Shown one piece after another: positions 11,100-23,816 of a stretch of 64,000 nucleotides of DNA. The position numbers and the translations under genes were made by a program. The DNA is from Cryptomeria japonica (lineage: Eukaryota > Streptophyta > Pinopsida > Cupressales > Cupressaceae). The notes beneath the pieces were generated by a model, which saw nothing but the letters and a program-made list of their open reading frames with translations, made no database searches and had not been told where the DNA came from. Each line of letters starts with the position of its first letter. Positions within the stretch are counted from its first letter, which is position 1. Location of the stretch: NCBI RefSeq assembly GCF_030272615.1, contig NC_081406.1, positions 144,870,091 to 144,934,090 of the forward strand, read 5' to 3'.

Positions 11100-11540
11100 T
11101 AATTTTCCATCTATTATAGTTTCTTTGGTAATGTCACCCCTACCCATCATGTTGAGTGCATCAATGCATTCCTCATTGATTCCCTGGAGGAATACCAACT
11201 TGAGAGACTTGAGAGTGAGCCTATTCTGTCTGGATTTCTTCAAATAGAATTGGAATCTATCTATGTAATCTTCAAGAGGTTCATCTTCTCTCTAGAACAT
11301 CTGAAAGATGTCTTCCTTCTTGGTCTCTCCATCTTTGCAATAGTCTTGTTACCTTTGCTGGAAATTATCTTTAATTGTAGACCAACTAGTGATTGTATTG
11401 CTACCTATCCCCATTAACCACCTTAGTGTAGAATCCTTCAAAGTAGCTGAAAAAGACTCTAGTCGATGGACATCAATAACATAAGCATAGCTTTGGTGCA
11501 CTATATACATGAATTTGGTGCAGTATGTCATGCACTTAAC
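11100..11540 (-). pseudogene. Ty3/gypsy gag fragment
   Basis: On the minus strand the sequence resembles the retrotransposon Gag core. A TLRWLMGIGSNTITSW...FQQR segment is followed by a -F-REDEPLEDYIDRF-FYLKKS segment and a LVFLQGINEECIDALNMMGRGDI segment. The SW(x)nF and REDE...Y..RF patterns are typical of gypsy Gag capsid. Stops and frameshifts interrupt it and no pol follows. The AT-rich sequence around it (11541-12352) shows no other feature. Confidence 0.6.
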
Positions 11541-12352
11541 CCAATTAGAGTTTCTAATGGGGTAACTTAATATTCTAAGTGGAGGCTCACTTAATTATCG
11601 ACTAGGCACGTATCTTCAAAGATGGTGTTGGCACTATATGTGTAGCAAAGGAGTTATGAAGCTTCCTATCATTGCAGAATAAAAATACTAACTAATGAAA
11701 GCACAAATTATAAACTATATGAAAACATCAATTTTTGGGGGTTACTTGAAGAATGACTTAGCAGTGGTTGTAGGTAACAATTAATGATGTAAAAATTTGA
11801 CATTTTGGTACAACTAGGGCTTTAACTACAGACAATGCTAACAAATGATAGGAATTATCTAACAGTAATTAAGAAAACAACAACAATTTATCTATTACAT
11901 CTATAAATAAACTAAGTAACTGAAAAGAGAAAGGGAGAATTACAATGCCTCAAGTGGCCCTTGCTTGAGGAGTGCAATCTCTAGAAAGTAATAATACACT
12001 AACTTAGAAAATAACAACCATTGTTTGTTCTCATTTTTAAATTCATGTTCAAGGACAACAATATTCATAAATATGCAAAATATCTAGCAACAATCAACAT
12101 CTACAATTTCCATATTATTATCAACTAACTGGAACAAAAAACAACTTAATTCATAGAAGAAGATGTTATCTGAAACAACACTTCCCCTTTTAAAACAATC
12201 AAAGGAAGTGGATCATTTACTTCTCCTAATTGAACCTAGGACAAATTCTCTCTTCTCTAACACTAAAACAATAAGTCTGATAAGTTTGATAAAAGTAAGA
12301 GGAAACAAGTAAAATTAAGACAATCCCAGGACTCATCACCTATGTTGGAGAT

Positions 12353-14890
12353 AACATTACCATTCCTTGATGCTATCTCCAACCTATACTGAGATGCTAC
12401 ATTCATTACAATCATTGTTAAATACCTATACTCTTATATGAATAGAAGATTAAATATGATTATACTCTTACATGCTTAGATTATCTTTATTTTTCATGTT
12501 CCATTTCCCTTTGTCTTCTTACAATTCCTTGTATCTTATGTGTACAATAAATTTTTGGTTAAGAGGGAATGCCTTATTAGTAATGTTCCTTTGTATAAGT
12601 ATATCATCAAGAAGAAGAAAGATTAGTTAAAAATAATTAGAGACCAAAAAGAAGAAGGTGGAAGGTGAAGGGAAAAGGAGTGAGAAGATAAAATGAATAA
12701 AAAACTTAACAAAGTTGAAATGATATTAAATAAATAATTACAATAAAATAGCAACAATCAAACATAAAAAAGTTCAAGACAAACAAAATCATATCAATAC
12801 TAAAAAATGTTTAAAATTCAACCCAAGAAAAAAAAGAAGGAAAGTTAAAATCAAACTAATTATAAAATAAAAAAGAAAGACATGAGAACCTCAATTTAGG
12901 GCAAAGAAAAAATAAAGAATGGATTAAAATTAATAGTCACAATGTTATAATAGTCAAAGTCAATATTGCACCGTTTTTTAGACTACCCTAATCTCTTTTA
13001 GTTTTATTTTAACACATGTTTATTTATAATGTATTCTAATTTACTTCAATCCATAATCAAATGTCCAGATATATCAAGGATTTTATTATATTTAATTACA
13101 TTTTTTCATTTCTTTCTCTTAAATGTATTTTGTAAGATGTGTTTTTCTACAATAATATAAATGTATAGAATATCATTACAGGGATGAAATATCTACAATT
13201 GTATATTGGATTGGGACATAAATAAGAGTCAAAATTTAAAATTTAAAATCCACATTTTATGTAGATAGATAGCATCATTATGATATATGTGTTCGAGAGA
13301 GTGAACATCCAAATGAAATGTGTACACTTTGTATACTAATCAACATTATTAAAATTTATGTATTCATAATGCTATTAAAGGTATAACCAAATCTAGTACA
13401 AAATATTATCTCATGTATGGAATAAGATAAACAAAATTCAACTAATGTAGACATCATGAATACAAAACATTGAATAAATATACTTTATGTAATTATGACC
13501 AATATGAGTAAAAGTTATATAAACATTATTACAAGAACATTCCAACTTTACAACTCATTTAGATAACCAAATATAAAGATAACTCGAAATAAATACAAAA
13601 TTATATTATATAAAAAAAACCTCTCATCAAAACATATACACCTAAATATAGACATTATCACAATACCACTCCTTAAACAACAAAATATAAAGAAGTTTAG
13701 AATAAATACAAATTCAACGAGAAAAAATACATGAATATCGACATCTTTATATTTATATAACAAATTACAAGATGGTCAAAGTATACATCTAACCAAAAAC
13801 TTATCCTTATACGACTAATAAGAAAACTAATCTATCAATATTACAAGATGGTCAAAGTATACTTATCCTTATACGACTAATATGAAAACTAGTCTATCAC
13901 TCTTACAAGATGGTCTAAGTATGCATTTAACCAAAAACTTATCCTTATACGACTAATATGAAAACTAATCTATCACTCTTACAAGATGGTCTAAGTATGC
14001 ATCTAACTGAAAACTTATCTTTATACGACTAATAAGAAAACTAATCTATCAATATTGCAAGATGATCAAAGTATATATCTAACCAAAAACTTATACTATT
14101 AATAAGAAAACTAATCTATCACTATTACAAGATGGTCTAAGTATACATCTAACCAAAAACTTGTCATTATACGATTAATAAGAAAGCTAATCTATCAATA
14201 TTACAAGATGGTCTAAGTATAAGTGTAACCAAAAACTTATCGCTTTACTACTAATATGAAAACTAATCTATCACTATTACAAGATGGTCTCAGTATACAT
14301 CTAACCAAAAACTTATCCTTATGCTACTAATAAGAAACTGATCTATCGAGTTAATCCCATTATATTCCAAAATCAACCTAATCCAATCACACTTCAAAAT
14401 TACTCGTACTACAATCTATCGATATCACCTAAAATTGAACTTAATCCAACCACATTTAAAAATGAACTTAATTGTACTACCAATAGTACACCTTTGAAAT
14501 TGATTGCTTACCACAAAAGATATTTTGAATGAAGTCTAAAATTACTGTACTTTTTCTTCATTTTATCGATAAATTGTCAGAGTGAAAACGTACAAATGGC
14601 GTGGGGGCGCGTGGAGGGGTGTAGCATGACATGCTCTAGGGTTTGTTTGCCACACACATCCTCACGCCAGTGAAAGTCCGACATATCTAGTTTTACCGGC
14701 CAGGAAAAGTCGTGCTGACAGGTGGAGGTTAGTGAAAGTCTTAAAGTGGATTATGACTTGGTGTCCAAAAGAGTGGTACTTTCTACGTGTCGGTCCCACA
14801 GGATTTTTGTTTTGACCCGTTTTTACGTCCCATTCAATTCCTCGTTTGGATTCTAAGGGAATGTTAGGTCCTTTATTTCATGTTTATCTT
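12353..14890. repeat. Segmental duplication, copy 1
   Basis: From TAACATTACCATTCCTTGAT to TTTCATGTTTATCTTT this segment aligns collinearly with 18299-19617. Both share AAAATGAATAAAAAACTTAA, a block starting AAATTGAAC/AATTGAACCC, and a well-conserved GC-richer block (GTGGAGG...TAGCATGACA...CTCTAGGGTTTGT...AGTCGTGCTGACA). Copy 1 is longer mainly because it contains the 76-bp minisatellite. No coding sequence is visible. The best-conserved block (14580-14750) could once have been regulatory; that is a guess. Confidence 0.78.
13767..14350. repeat. 76-bp minisatellite, eight copies
   Basis: Units start at 13767, 13843, 13905, 13981, 14057, 14127, 14203 and 14279. Each begins ACAAGATGGTC and contains AACCAAAAACTTATCC and AAACTAATCTATCA. 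Most spacings are exactly 76; one copy has lost 14 bp and one 6 bp. The unit is AT-rich and has no coding capacity. Confidence 0.9.
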
Positions 14891-15033
14891 TTTGTTTTTT
14901 TTATTAGGTAGAACCTGTCAAGGTAGAGATACTTTAGAATTTGATATCTAAATTATTTAAATATACGGATCAGTTATTATAATTAGTATTATTTTATCTA
15001 TTGTGTAATTTAATTTAATTTTTTTTCTAGTAG

Positions 15034-15180
15034 TGGGTTTTTGGTTTATTGGTGGACTTGGAAGGTTCTCAGTAAACCCACTAGAGATCAAGTCTTGTTC
15101 AGTGCAAGACTTCGACATCATAAGGGATGAGGCTGAGATTGTAGTTAGGGGATGACTAATCCTTCATCAAAAAAAAAAGA
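15034..15180 (+). repeat. Possible SINE-type element with A-rich tail
   Basis: Ends TTCATC followed by ten A and further A-rich sequence (15167-15190). A box-B-like GAGATCAAGTCTTG lies inside and an A-box-like TTTATTGGTGG upstream. The match to tRNA promoter boxes is weak and no target duplication was found, so a SINE is only one possibility. The LINE-type tail at 37813-38145 is a comparable A-tailed end. Confidence 0.35.
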
Positions 15181-16599
15181 AAAATGAAAAAAAACTACCT
15201 ACTTTATGTATTGTCTATCTAATTTAATGTTTTGATTGTTTTTTAATACTTTATTAAATTTTATGTATCTATTATTTGTATAACATATAATACATTATTA
15301 ATGTATAAAAATAAATAGATACATATATTTAAAATTTTTGTATAATAACTCTAAATAATAACAACTTTTTACTAACTATACTTAATTTACTATAATAATT
15401 ATTTTTGTGTCAAAGATTTTTCATATATGAAATGAATGAGTTGTTTATTGAAATCCATGATTGTAAATTGTAAAGAAGGTTGCAAGATGAGATAAATAAT
15501 CTTTAATTGTTTGTGTTTTTTTAATTTTTGGCGTGATTGCTTGAATGCAATTTCAAACCTATCCCAACACACCTGCAGAAAAAAAAGTATTCAAGTAGAC
15601 CAAATCGATTGAAAATAAGATGGATGAAAATTCTATGCTCAAGTTCCTTTTTGTTGCAAATATTTGCCTTCCTACACATCACCAAAATAAGGGGAGCTAG
15701 AATGTGTAGAGAAAGTCATTTACTATATTATTAATAGTAGCTACCAATAAGCTATGTGACTAATATAGAGCATCACAAAGAGCAATAAGCTAGATGGCTA
15801 ACAATGTACATGAATCCTATGTGTTTCCACTAATCTAACTACAATCATCAACTATTCTACCTAACAATAACTACTATATGTAACACTTATAGGGAGAAAC
15901 TTGATGCAATTTGTCTCTTGTTTTTGTAAACTACAAATGCATATCATTCAATTTTTCAATAATAGACACATATATTGGCTCACACATCTATCATAGGGAT
16001 TAAAGATGATATTGTTGCATCAACCCCATACTCCATTGAGGTATGAATATCAGGAGAATTATCTAATGCTAACATCTAAAAATGAAACAATGTTATTCAA
16101 TTACCAAAATATTAAAAACATTATTTTACAAACCATTAATGATTAAAATAGACAAGGTTATGTGAATGAAATTTTGATGACCACCTTAATTGGCAGGTGT
16201 TGATGTCGAAGGCCCATCATTAATATATTCAACATTCGATGTGAGTTATAAGATTATCATTCATATAAGGTTAAACTTTTCACATGTACAATATTTATTA
16301 TTTCTTTACTAGTTGTACACTTGTGAACTTGATGTTGTCATGCAATTAGAAGGTGGAAGGCCATTGAATGCAAGGTGTACACTCTAAACTTGAAATTTTA
16401 TTATAACAACTCCAATAATTTAGTTAATATTAGATGTTTCATTCACCAGTTCACTTGTCATGGACATTGGGACCATAGATGCATCTTGACCACATGCATC
16501 TTGATCCTCCAGATCATAAACAAAAAGAGACCCACACTTTTGACAATTTATGAGGTGGAACTCGACACTTGAAGGAATCATTTGTATCACCCCATGGTA
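15181..16599. other. AT-rich sequence without recognisable features
   Basis: I see no coding region, repeat or structural RNA. Short open frames here have no motif and no codon bias that would suggest a gene. Confidence 0.5.
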
Positions 16600-17421
16600 G
16601 AGGCTTGGTGTATTGTAGAAGGGTTTGAGCTAGTGATATAATGGACTCCAAGGTCTCCACTTCAACATCCTCCTTCACAATGGAAGAGATAATGACATGC
16701 TTGAACTATGGTCTAGCTAGGGGTCCTGGTGCCTAGTTTTCTGCACATTGTGACCCACTTTGTATTGTGTGGAGCCCTCACCTCTACCCTAGAACTTCTA
16801 CATGTTGAGGTAATTAGGGATCTCATTGACTACAAACTCACAATAGAGTTTCCTCAAAAAGCATTGTTAGGCTTCATTGTTATTGCATGAAGGATGGTCA
16901 AAAAGCATCCACTACCTATCCCCAAAAATATTCCTTATCCCTTTTGTGGTGGCACCAATAGATAGGAACCTTTCTACAAGCATCATGCATGGGTTCATTG
17001 GTTTGTGGATCAATGAATAATGCACACAAGCCAAATTTTGTTTTTCTTGTTTAACTTGCTTGAAGATAATTTGTCTACATAAAATTGTCTTAGTTCTTCC
17101 CTCATTTTGATTCTCCCACTAACTAAGACTATGCGAGAGACAATGGATTGTAGTGATTTGATGAGGGTGGACCTATGAGAGTTTTTTGTTGTTGGATCTT
17201 TCAATCTTACAATTAATGCCTCAAGTTCTCTCTTATTGTTTTCTATTTGACCTAATATGTTTTCTTAAGTTATTGGAGGATGTCGAGGGATTGAAGGAGG
17301 GTTTTTTTTGTGGTTTTTCATTAGTAGGGTTTTGATGAGGAAATGCATTAGGGTTTTTATAGTTTGGGCCATGAGATGGTGGGTAAGGATTAAAAATAAA
17401 GATCAAGGGTTCAAATTGCAT
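16600..17421 (-). pseudogene. Unrecognised degraded coding region
   Basis: On the minus strand an ATG at 17421 opens a Pro/Asn-rich N-terminus (NPYPPSHGPNYKNPNAFPHQ). After a frameshift comes a charged helical stretch (GQIENNKRELEALIV, then KMREELRQFYVDKL) to 17010. Beyond stops a further collinear frame reads TKGIRNIFGDR and FLRKLYCEFVVNEIPNYLNM at about 16960-16810. Apparent stops sit in otherwise continuous frames, as in the decayed retrotransposons around it. I cannot assign a family. It could be an old host gene copy or an element protein. It lies between the two copies of the segmental duplication. Confidence 0.4.
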
Positions 17422-18298
17422 GAGGCATAGGATGGCGAGATGAAAAATGACACATTTTGATTAGTGTAGATTGAATTTTTGAAGATTGGTGGAGGATTAA
17501 TGATGATAGATGAGATTTTTGATAAAGATGAATTGTGAGCATCTTGAGGTACTTTGGCAGTACCTCCAAAAGTGGACTTTTGGAAAATTCCTATGCCTCA
17601 AGTACATGGGGTGAATTTAAAATTGTACATTTCCTATCTCTCAATTATATGGGAGAAATTTAATATTTTAATTTAAGAAGAAAGGATGATTTGGCCCATG
17701 GCCCATTTCATGACAAGTAGATCCACATGGAGAAATAACCAAATAACCCTTGACTATTTGTTGATTATGCATGCACAAATAATTATGAATAGGTTTAAGT
17801 GAATAATTAGATGACTAATAAAAAATGCACAAAATAGTTAAATAAAATCAGAACAATTTTTTATTTAATTTTTGGATGGGAAATGAAATGGGCTAGGCGA
17901 AAGTTAGACCATAGAAGAAGGGGAAACTAATTGATTTTAGATGTTGCATGAAGTTGAAAGAATAAGGTAAAAATTGATTAATATTTATAATATAATTTGA
18001 CTAATAATAGAGAGAGATTTATATAATTCATCAAATATAATCAATCAATTACAAAGGAAATAATCATAATTTCAAACATGATGATTTTAGGTCTCTTCAA
18101 TATTTACCTATATTATTAACAAAAAATTCAATCCCATACCATTATTTCCATTTCCACTAGGGACTATTGATTTACTTATACCTTTGTGTGCTCATGTCCT
18201 TAGATGCCACATTAGGGACATATGCCTATTTTAGTGCCTTGCACAAGTGTTTTGGCCATCAAGATCAACATCAACATTTTATTGCCCATACAAAGGAT
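17422..18298. other. AT-rich sequence without recognisable features
   Basis: No coding, repeat or RNA feature that I can support. Confidence 0.5.
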
Positions 18299-19617
18299 AA
18301 CATTACCATTCCTTGATGCTATCTCAAACCTATATTGACATGCTACATTCATTACAATCATTATTAAATGCCTATATTATCATATGATTACATGCTTAAA
18401 TATGATTATATCATTACATACTTATATGATCTTTACTTTTCATGTTCCATTTCCCCATCTTCTAACAATTCTTTGCATCTTCTATGCATAACCAATTATT
18501 AATTAGGAGGGGATATCTTATCAATAATGTTTATATGTTTGGGTGTATCATTAGGAAGAAGAAAGACTAATTGAAAATGATAAATTGGAAACCTTGCGAC
18601 TCAAAAAAGAGAGCGGGGGAGATGAAAGGAAAGGGAAGAATATAAAATGAATAAAAAACTTAACAAGGTTGAAATGATATTAAGTAAAGAATTGCAATAC
18701 AATAGTAATAATTTAACATAAAAATCTCAAGACAAATGATATAAAAACAACTCAAAATAAATACAAATTTATATTATATAGAAAAAATATCTCTCCTTTC
18801 AAAACAAACACACCTAAATATATACATTATCGTTCCATCTTTATCACTTCTTTAAATTACAAAATATAAAGAATCAATACTATTAGATTTCCACAATGTT
18901 AGTTGATGATAAACAATCTAATTCAGAAACTACATACAAAATATAAAAAAAATTAAACAAAATCCAAATTGAAAAAGAATGAAGTACATAAATTTCCACA
19001 TCTTTATATTTATATAATCCGTCTAACTAACCAACCAACAATTTACCTTTATGCTATTAATAAGACAACTAATCTATCTATATCACTTCAAAATCTAAAT
19101 AACTCCACTACATTTTAAATATGAAACTTCAAATTAATTTTACTCCCAATCTACCAATATCACATTAAATTGAACCCAACTCAGTCACATTTCAAAATTA
19201 ATTTAATTCTACTACTAATAGTAGACCTTTGAAATTAATTGAATTCCACAAAATCTTTTGAATGACCTCCAAAGTTACTTTTTTTCTTCCTTTAATCCCC
19301 ATAAGCAAGGAAATTCTCAGAAATGAAAACATTCAAATAGAGCGGTGGGTCACGTGGAGGGCTATAGCATGACACGGGAGGAATGGAGAGGCACATGCTC
19401 TAGGGTTTGTCTGCCACGCACACCCACACCCACACCCACACCCTCACGCCACTCAAACTATAAATTAAAAATTAATTATTTTTTAATTTTACCTCCTCAG
19501 GAAAAGTCGTGCTGACAAGTGGAGGTTGGTGAAAGTCTAAAAGTGAATTACACGACTTGGAGTTGGATACCTTGTTACGATTTTTAGGAAATGTTGTTCT
19601 TTCATGTTTATCTTTAT
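18299..19617. repeat. Segmental duplication, copy 2
   Basis: Direct-oriented counterpart of 12353-14890. At the place of the minisatellite (about 19035-19075) it has a single unit-like stretch (ACCTTTATGCTATTAATAAG followed by ACTAATCTATC). It therefore represents the unexpanded state. It also carries a (CCACAC)n-like run at 19421-19442 that copy 1 lacks. Confidence 0.78.
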
Positions 19618-19734
19618 AGAGCCTGCCATATTGGAATAGGATGAGCTGACTCTTCACCTTATTCTTTTGTGGATTTTTTATTGGAGATTATTATTATCTT
19701 CTAGATGTCTTTATTGAAGATTACTATTTATCTA

Positions 19735-19890
19735 GATGTCTTTAATATAGACTTTGTCATTAAATCAAGAGATCTTTTAACTTTTGCGGCATTTTTGTAT
19801 TAAAGAAGATTTGAACTCAGCACCTTCTAGATGCCTACAACATGGACTTTGTCATTACATCAAATGACCTTTAATCCCTTTCACTGCTTT
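19735..19890 (-). repeat. tRNA-like SINE-type fragment, partly duplicated
   Basis: On the minus strand TTTGATGTAATGACAAAGTC...TGCTGAGTTCAAATCTTC has spacing and a box-B-like GAGTTCAAATC reminiscent of a tRNA-derived head. A second partial copy (GACTTTGTCATTA, CTAGATGTCTTTA) lies just before it on the plus strand side. No cloverleaf can be drawn convincingly, so this is not called a tRNA. Confidence 0.25.
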
Positions 19891-20365
19891 TGACTGTTAG
19901 ATATTTGTTGTTCTCTATTTACATTTCTCCCTGTAATGTGATATGAAGATGGCATATCTATTCCATGGCCTTGAATACATACAATAAACCACAATTTAGC
20001 TTACGTGCATGGAGTTACCTAGTAGTAAAATCCAACTTTAATGAAATCATAGACAAATCGCTACCTGGTTTTACATTCTTATATTAAATAATAAGTATTA
20101 TATTATATTTAAATATAATATAATACAAACAATATTTATATGATATAAATATTAGCATAGTCATTTTAAAAGAATATAGGTGAAGTATGTCGAAAGACGA
20201 CATATTTGTTCATTATTTCACATAAAAATTAACTAGCACTTATAGTCATAAGAGTGGTAAGGGATATGCTGATAGGAGATTGAGCAGAAAATATAAATGA
20301 ATTTTAACATTACATGCAGGGATAACTTTAAGAACCCCTCCCCCCCACGGGTAAAGGTGTAAAAT

Positions 20366-20715
20366 CCTGGTGAATCTTTCAATATTTTGGGGGAAAATAT
20401 TAATTTTTGGCGATTTTTTTTAATAGGGGAAAATATTAAATTTCGTTGGCAAATTTTTCTCAGTTGTGTAAGAATTGTACAAAATTAAGGTGATTTTTTC
20501 CTTCTTTTTGGGAAAAAAAATTAATTTTATTATCGAATCTTTTTCTTTTGCATGATTATTTTGAAAAATTAAGGCAAATATTTCACTATTTTGGGGGAAA
20601 AATAATAATGACATTGGCAAATTTGTTCATATTGCATGAAAAATATGGAAAAATTAAGGTGAATCATTCATTATTTTTGGGGGAAAATAATAATTAAGGC
20701 TAATCTTCTATTACT
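20366..20715. repeat. Degenerate tandem repeat of about 80-100 bp
   Basis: Four or so diverged units share the pattern AAATTAAGGTGAAT(N), TTTTGGGGGAAAATA and GGCAAATTTNTTC. AT-rich, non-coding. The stretch before it (19891-20365) has no supported feature. Confidence 0.55.
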
Positions 20716-22184
20716 AGTTGGTGAAAAAAACTAATATAGCAAACACATCACATCTTAGCTGTAAGTGTCTTGCATATCCGTATGAAATCTTTTAGAAAGC
20801 CGCTTTTTGGCACATATGAACTCTTGATCAAGGATTCTTTGCTATCCTTTTGCATAGAAAACTCAAAACACTGTGTGTGTTAGAGGAAGAAAAATACAGA
20901 GGATAGCACATATTTAATATTCAATGAGAAGCTACCAGTATTAATCTGTGTTGAGGTCTATGAGTCATGTACATGTGTTAGGACTATTGGAATGAAAGCT
21001 TTCTTGTGGAATGGGAGAAAAGTACATCTCACACAGATTAATACAATATGTGGAATATTCCAAAGTATAGACCTGGCAGTCAATTGCCACCACTTCGCAA
21101 ATCGAGAAATAGGGTCATTATTCGCATGTTGCATTTCAGAATGTAGAAGATAGACATTTTCTAGAGATAAGTTTTTAGGAAGTGTTGTTGTCTTACTTGC
21201 AGAGGTTTTAAAATGAAGTGCATAGAAGGTGCAACTGAATTTTGGCATAAGGAGATATGGCTGAAGGTTTGCAGATGCCATGAAGTAAAGCAAATTGATG
21301 ACTTACCTTGTAGCCAGAGGGTTATTAAAATAGCCAAAGATAACCAGAGGGTTATTAAAAGGCTCGAGTGCAATTGCAGGCTTTAGTTGCAGTTGCAAAT
21401 AATTCTGATCTCTCTGGAAGTCGCCATGTCCCCCTTATAATGGGTAGAATGCAGAGAGAAAGCTGGGTGAAGACACAAGAGATGCGGTTTTGGAGTCAAG
21501 CATCCCTACTTGATCAAAACTCTCAAAGTTCTCCCCTACTAGGAAATGCAATGAGAATCTTGTGTCCTGGTATTATTTGCATCAATAACCACAAATGTGT
21601 GATAATGACATAGTTCATAAGGTAGTTCACATTCATGGAAGCTTTCTATGTCTCTAAACCAAAGCTTTCATGAATACTGGCTTGGAGGTTTTATGATATT
21701 GCATTGTTGCAATGCATGTTACACATTCTTGTAAAAGGCTGGCAGCTTGTTGCATTCCTTATGATTATAAAAGGAATATCAAGGTTGTAAAGAAGGATTC
21801 TGTAATTTTCTCATCTCCAAGGAGAGTAGAACTAGAAACAGAGCTTTGTCTTGTCTAGTGTGTAGGATGGTTTCATGGTGAAAGAATGTACACTTTCTTT
21901 TAGTAGTTTTTCAATTAGTTCATGAATAGACTACTATATTTATTATTGTTGCTAACATTGTCTTCATTAGTAATTTAAGATATTACATGAATGGTGATTC
22001 ACAATATTAAAGATATTTTGATTTGTCTTGGAAATTTTATTGTCCATGTTTGACTGTGTAGTGTGAATGTGGATTTACTTCAAGGGAGGAATTAAATTCT
22101 ATTTGCAAGTTACTGTAAGTCTGGAGTAATGTAATGGATCTATGAGAATAATTTGTGCAACTACACATGAAGTTGTGTTGACGC
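20716..22184. repeat. Duplicated block, copy A (interrupted similarity)
   Basis: Two parts resemble 33925-35480 in the same order. One is GTCTTGCATATCC...TAGCACATATGAA...CATAGAAAACTC at about 20765-20865. The other is TGTTGCATTCCTTA-TATAAAA-GAAT...AATTAGTT at about 21735-21925. The second part has a TATA-like box and could be an old LTR end. The sequence between the parts is not clearly shared. Short ORFs here have no recognisable product. The gypsy element inserted at its right edge. Confidence 0.45.
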
Positions 22185-23027
22185 TGTCACAAACCTCCTT
22201 TATCACTTTTGGATTTAAAATACAACTCTATTATATTTTTGGATAATCTATTTAAATGATTGAATGAATATTATAAAAGGATAAAATAATAATACACACA
22301 CACACACACATGGAAAATATACATTATTTTTATTTATTTATTTTCCACATCCAATTATGGCACATGTTGTAGGAAGAATAAGAAGCGTCTAGAGGATTCT
22401 CCATCACCTTGCATGTAACTCCTCCACTAAGTCTAATCAATTTGCATGAAGTCCAAAATTGGGAAAGAATCTCCTTTTTAATTAAATTTTCCAAATACTG
22501 GAATGGAGGGAATTCTCTTATTAAATTATATGCAAGTTTCAAAGAAAGGAGTTGGTTATGTTTGAAGAAAAATTTCCCAAGTTTAGAAGTATGATTCTCT
22601 TTGTTAGTCTCATTTTCGTTGCAGGAATTTTTAAGTTGTTGTTGAAGGGTTTCTCTCAAAGTTGCAAGGAAGGATCAAAGAATAGCTAGAGGATTCAACT
22701 TCGAGCTTCAGTAAATCAAGTTCTCTCCTTTTATCATATGAGGAATTTGTATTATCCAAATATATAGTTTTTAGATTCTTTGGTTGAATATAGTATTCTG
22801 AAGAAATAATTTCTCAATTTCTAGATAAGGAGAAAAAAATATCTATTTTTGTTTTCTTTAAGAAATGCAGTGATATAGTTTCTTCTCTTTTTTTTTACAA
22901 ATGCAGATTTCTCTTGCATATCTTATTCAATCTAATTTAAAAGGTAGAAAATCAGATTTTTGCTTTTTTGTTTTCTCTTAGATGATATTGAATATAAAAA
23001 TAAATAAATCTCCCTCTCTGTGAATGA

Positions 23028-23270
23028 ATAAATAAAATCTCTCTGTGAATATTAGATTGAACCTCTGTGAATATTAATTAAATGAGTTGAATAAAATTTC
23101 TCTGTGAATATTAGCTGAATCTCTGTGAATATTAGTTAAATGAGTTGAATAAAATTTCTCTGTGAATATTAGCTGAATCTCTGTGAATATTAGTTAAATG
23201 AGTTGAATAAATTTCTCTCTGAATATTAGGTGAATCTCAGTGAATATCAGTTGAACAAACTCTCTCCCTG
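23028..23270 (+). repeat. 58-bp tandem repeat in the 5' LTR
   Basis: Each unit is built from two half-units starting CTCTGTGAATATTAG, one ending GCTGAAT and one ending TTAAATGAGTTGAATAAA. About 3.4 units; the 3' LTR has about 4.4. Confidence 0.85.
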
Positions 23271-23567
23271 TGAAATCTGAAAATAAATAATCTTCCTGTA
23301 AACAACTCTCTATCCCCCTCGTTGGACATTGGTTGAGAAATAGAATATAATCCCTCTGTATTAACTTGTATTTCTCAGTTTAAACACCTACCTACTTCTG
23401 GATAATCTGTGCATCACTAGAGCAAATTACTTCTCTGGTTATTGTTATTTCTCTGTTATATTTCGTCCTTGGGATTAATATGATATTCTCTCTTACATTA
23501 ATATCTTCTTATGTATTCATACCTGTTTATGTATTCTCTTTTTATACAATTTAATATCCTAGAATGA

Positions 23568-23573
<6 letters not shown>

Positions 23574-23619
<46 letters not shown>
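23574..23619 (+). repeat. (TA)n microsatellite in the 5' LTR
   Basis: About 23 TA repeats. The same site in the 3' LTR (31900-31920) has about ten, so the tract changed length after insertion. Confidence 0.95.
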
Positions 23620-23622
<3 letters not shown>

Positions 23623-23732
23623 TTATGTATTAATAAAATTTATGCGAACTGATTAATGTTTATATTACATGATATAGTGCCTGTGCGTATCGGCTCCCAG
23701 GTGAAGGACAGAGTTAATACTCCGCAGGGAGT

Positions 23733-23816
23733 GGTACCGTAACGGTACCCCCCACTAGCCTATGGTCACTGTTGCGGCAGTGGCCGCAGGGTAGTGGAGG
23801 GGACCCATGGGGTCCC
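23733..23816 (+). other. GC-rich cluster of inverted repeats in the 5' LTR
   Basis: Three inverted repeats in about 85 bp of otherwise AT-rich LTR: GGTACCGT-A-ACGGTACC (23733-23749), GCGGC-AGTG-GCCGC (23774-23787), and GGGACCC-ATG-GGGTCCC (23800-23816). All are kept in the 3' LTR. Confidence 0.85.
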
